Below, in pieces: positions 63,229 through 64,000 of a stretch of DNA of 64,000 nt (positions within the stretch are counted from its first letter, which is position 1; the number at the start of each line of letters is the position of its first letter). The notes under the pieces are model-generated. The model saw only the letters and a list, made by a program, of their open reading frames with translations. It was not told the DNA's origin and ran no database searches. The translations under genes and the position numbers were made by a program. Source of the stretch: CAYNST01 sp964546435 (GTDB lineage: Bacteria > Pseudomonadota > Gammaproteobacteria > Pseudomonadales > Cellvibrionaceae); contig CAZJKJ010000013.1 of NCBI GenBank assembly GCA_964546435.1, positions 1 to 64,000 of the forward strand. The letters are read 5' to 3'.

Positions 63229-64000
63229 TCAAATTCTGCGATAAACATCACCCCTGCCGCGGGGCGCCGGACACTGGTCCACCTTATCTCTGTGTGTCAG
63301 CCACATCCGGAACAATGCAATCGCAAGCAGCAACTCCGCCAGATCACCACCGTAGTACATGATTTTGGCGGCGCTTTGTATTTCCTCGGGAGTATGAGAT
63401 CCGCCGACCGGCCATCCATATGCGTACATGGCCTTGGCCAAAAATGCGTGTGCCGCCATGGAAAGAAGCAGGATCAATAAACGGACGCTATATCCGGGCC
63501 GGTTGGGCGCCGGATCGGGACCGGCAATGGCCCAGGTGAACAAACAGCCCGCAGCCAGAAAATGCCAGTGAATCAGCGCGTGCAACCACGGACTCAGCAG
63601 CATGACTGCGTATAACGGAGTCAGGTACAGAAGGTACATTCCGCCAATATTCAGGAGCATTGCGCTGAATGGATGGCTTATCGTCCGGATTACTCGCGAC
63701 CGCAGAAAAGCCACGATGACGCGAGCGAGATTGCGGCGGCTCGCTCTTAGCGCAAGAGACACTGGCGCTCCAAACACGAGCCCCAGCGGTACAAACATGC
63801 CCAGCAGAAGGTGCTGGAGCATGTGGCCGCGCAGATCGTGGTGCGCATGGGAAACCAGCTGTGGCAGCAACGCGATAAAGAGAAGCAGGATGCCGCTACT
63901 AAAGCTGAGCAGCCTCCAGAGGCTCCATTGATGCCCTTGTAGTTTCTGTCTGTAAGTAAAAATCCAGTAAGCAATCAACGAAACCAGCGCGAGTCCGCCT
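63229..64000 (-). CDS. cytochrome c oxidase assembly protein, caa3-type CtaG (5' part missing)
   Basis: At least 249 residues plus a few more up to the window edge. About seven membrane segments, HAHHDLRGHMLQHLLLGMFVPLGLVFG, HALIHWHFLAAGCLFTWAIAGPDPAP and KIMYYGGDLAELLLAIALF match the CtaG/CoxG-like copper-delivery family. A TTG at 63978 could serve, but the frame stays open to the window edge with hydrophobic sequence (LALVSLIAYW), so the true start is outside. Confidence 0.85.
   Translation of the reverse strand, partial: GGLALVSLIAYWIFTYRQKLQGHQWSLWRLLSFSSGILLLFIALLPQLVSHAHHDLRGHMLQHLLLGMFVPLGLVFGAPVSLALRASRRNLARVIVAFLRSRVIRTISHPFSAMLLNIGGMYLLYLTPLYAVMLLSPWLHALIHWHFLAAGCLFTWAIAGPDPAPNRPGYSVRLLILLLSMAAHAFLAKAMYAYGWPVGGSHTPEEIQSAAKIMYYGGDLAELLLAIALFRMWLTHRDKVDQCPAPRGRGDVYRRI

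Overview
The window reads as a chromosomal stretch of a mesophilic, mostly aerobic gammaproteobacterium of the Cellvibrionaceae/Pseudomonadales kind. The reasons are an etfBA/ETF-QO block with Pseudomonas-like neighbours, a polyserine-linked glycoside hydrolase lipoprotein typical of Cellvibrio, Saccharophagus and Teredinibacter, Fur-box iron genes and a short cyanide-insensitive-type bd oxidase. No complete insertion sequence, prophage or CRISPR array is visible.

Layout. 1-6.3 kb: the end of a tRNA-Pro(GGG), then a leftward set of an M48 membrane protease, three tandem AIM24-family paralogues and a 944-residue DUF349 protein. 6.4-12.4 kb: a probable small RNA with a strong terminator (possibly RgsA-like), a small conserved protein, TesB, a DUF4823-type lipoprotein, ETF-QO and divergent etfBA. 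12.5-19.5 kb: a membrane pseudo-hybrid histidine kinase, exonuclease III, the Prc/Tsp protease and an exported gluzincin. 19.5-25.1 kb: an hvfABC-type MNIO/RiPP copper operon, a His-rich CDF exporter and cioAB. 25.1-28.5 kb: pta and ackA. 29.0-36.6 kb: a complete V/A-type ATPase operon whose gene order is a circular permutation of the chlamydial one and whose proteolipid keeps Na+-ligand residues. 36.6-37.4 kb: a DUF202 membrane protein and a Csp3-like copper-storage protein.

The centre of interest is 37.5-38.7 kb. A diverged Tus-like replication-terminus protein gene is bracketed by identical 17-bp direct repeats, with a third copy inside its 5' coding end. Only 58 bp past the last repeat lies a 28-bp site matching the E. 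coli dif sequence at 25 of 28 positions. This places the chromosome dimer resolution site, and so the terminus region, inside the window. The repeats are proposed as the cognate, non-E. coli-type Ter or operator sites.

38.9-45 kb: a VWA lipoprotein, a small outer-membrane barrel, a LigB/DODA dioxygenase, an FCD-type GntR regulator and a K+/H+ antiporter. 45.3-57.5 kb: a nearly complete non-phosphorylative L-arabinose pathway. It comprises an SDR dehydrogenase, an SMP-30 lactonase, an IlvD/Edd-type arabinonate dehydratase, an FAH-fold keto-deoxy-arabonate dehydratase candidate, a ketoglutarate-semialdehyde dehydrogenase and a YtfQRT-YjfF type ABC importer. A palindromic operator lies in the divergent promoter, and a convergent secreted GH53 galactanase ends the set, together suggesting use of arabinogalactan. 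57.7-62.5 kb: an iron locus with a TonB siderophore receptor and a DUF3649/PepSY/DUF3325 operon, each behind a Fur box. 62.8-64 kb: a single-domain response regulator and the start-less part of a CtaG-type oxidase assembly protein.

Copper handling recurs (HvfABC, Csp3, possibly the CDF exporter, CtaG), as does terminal oxidase and ion-motive energy metabolism.
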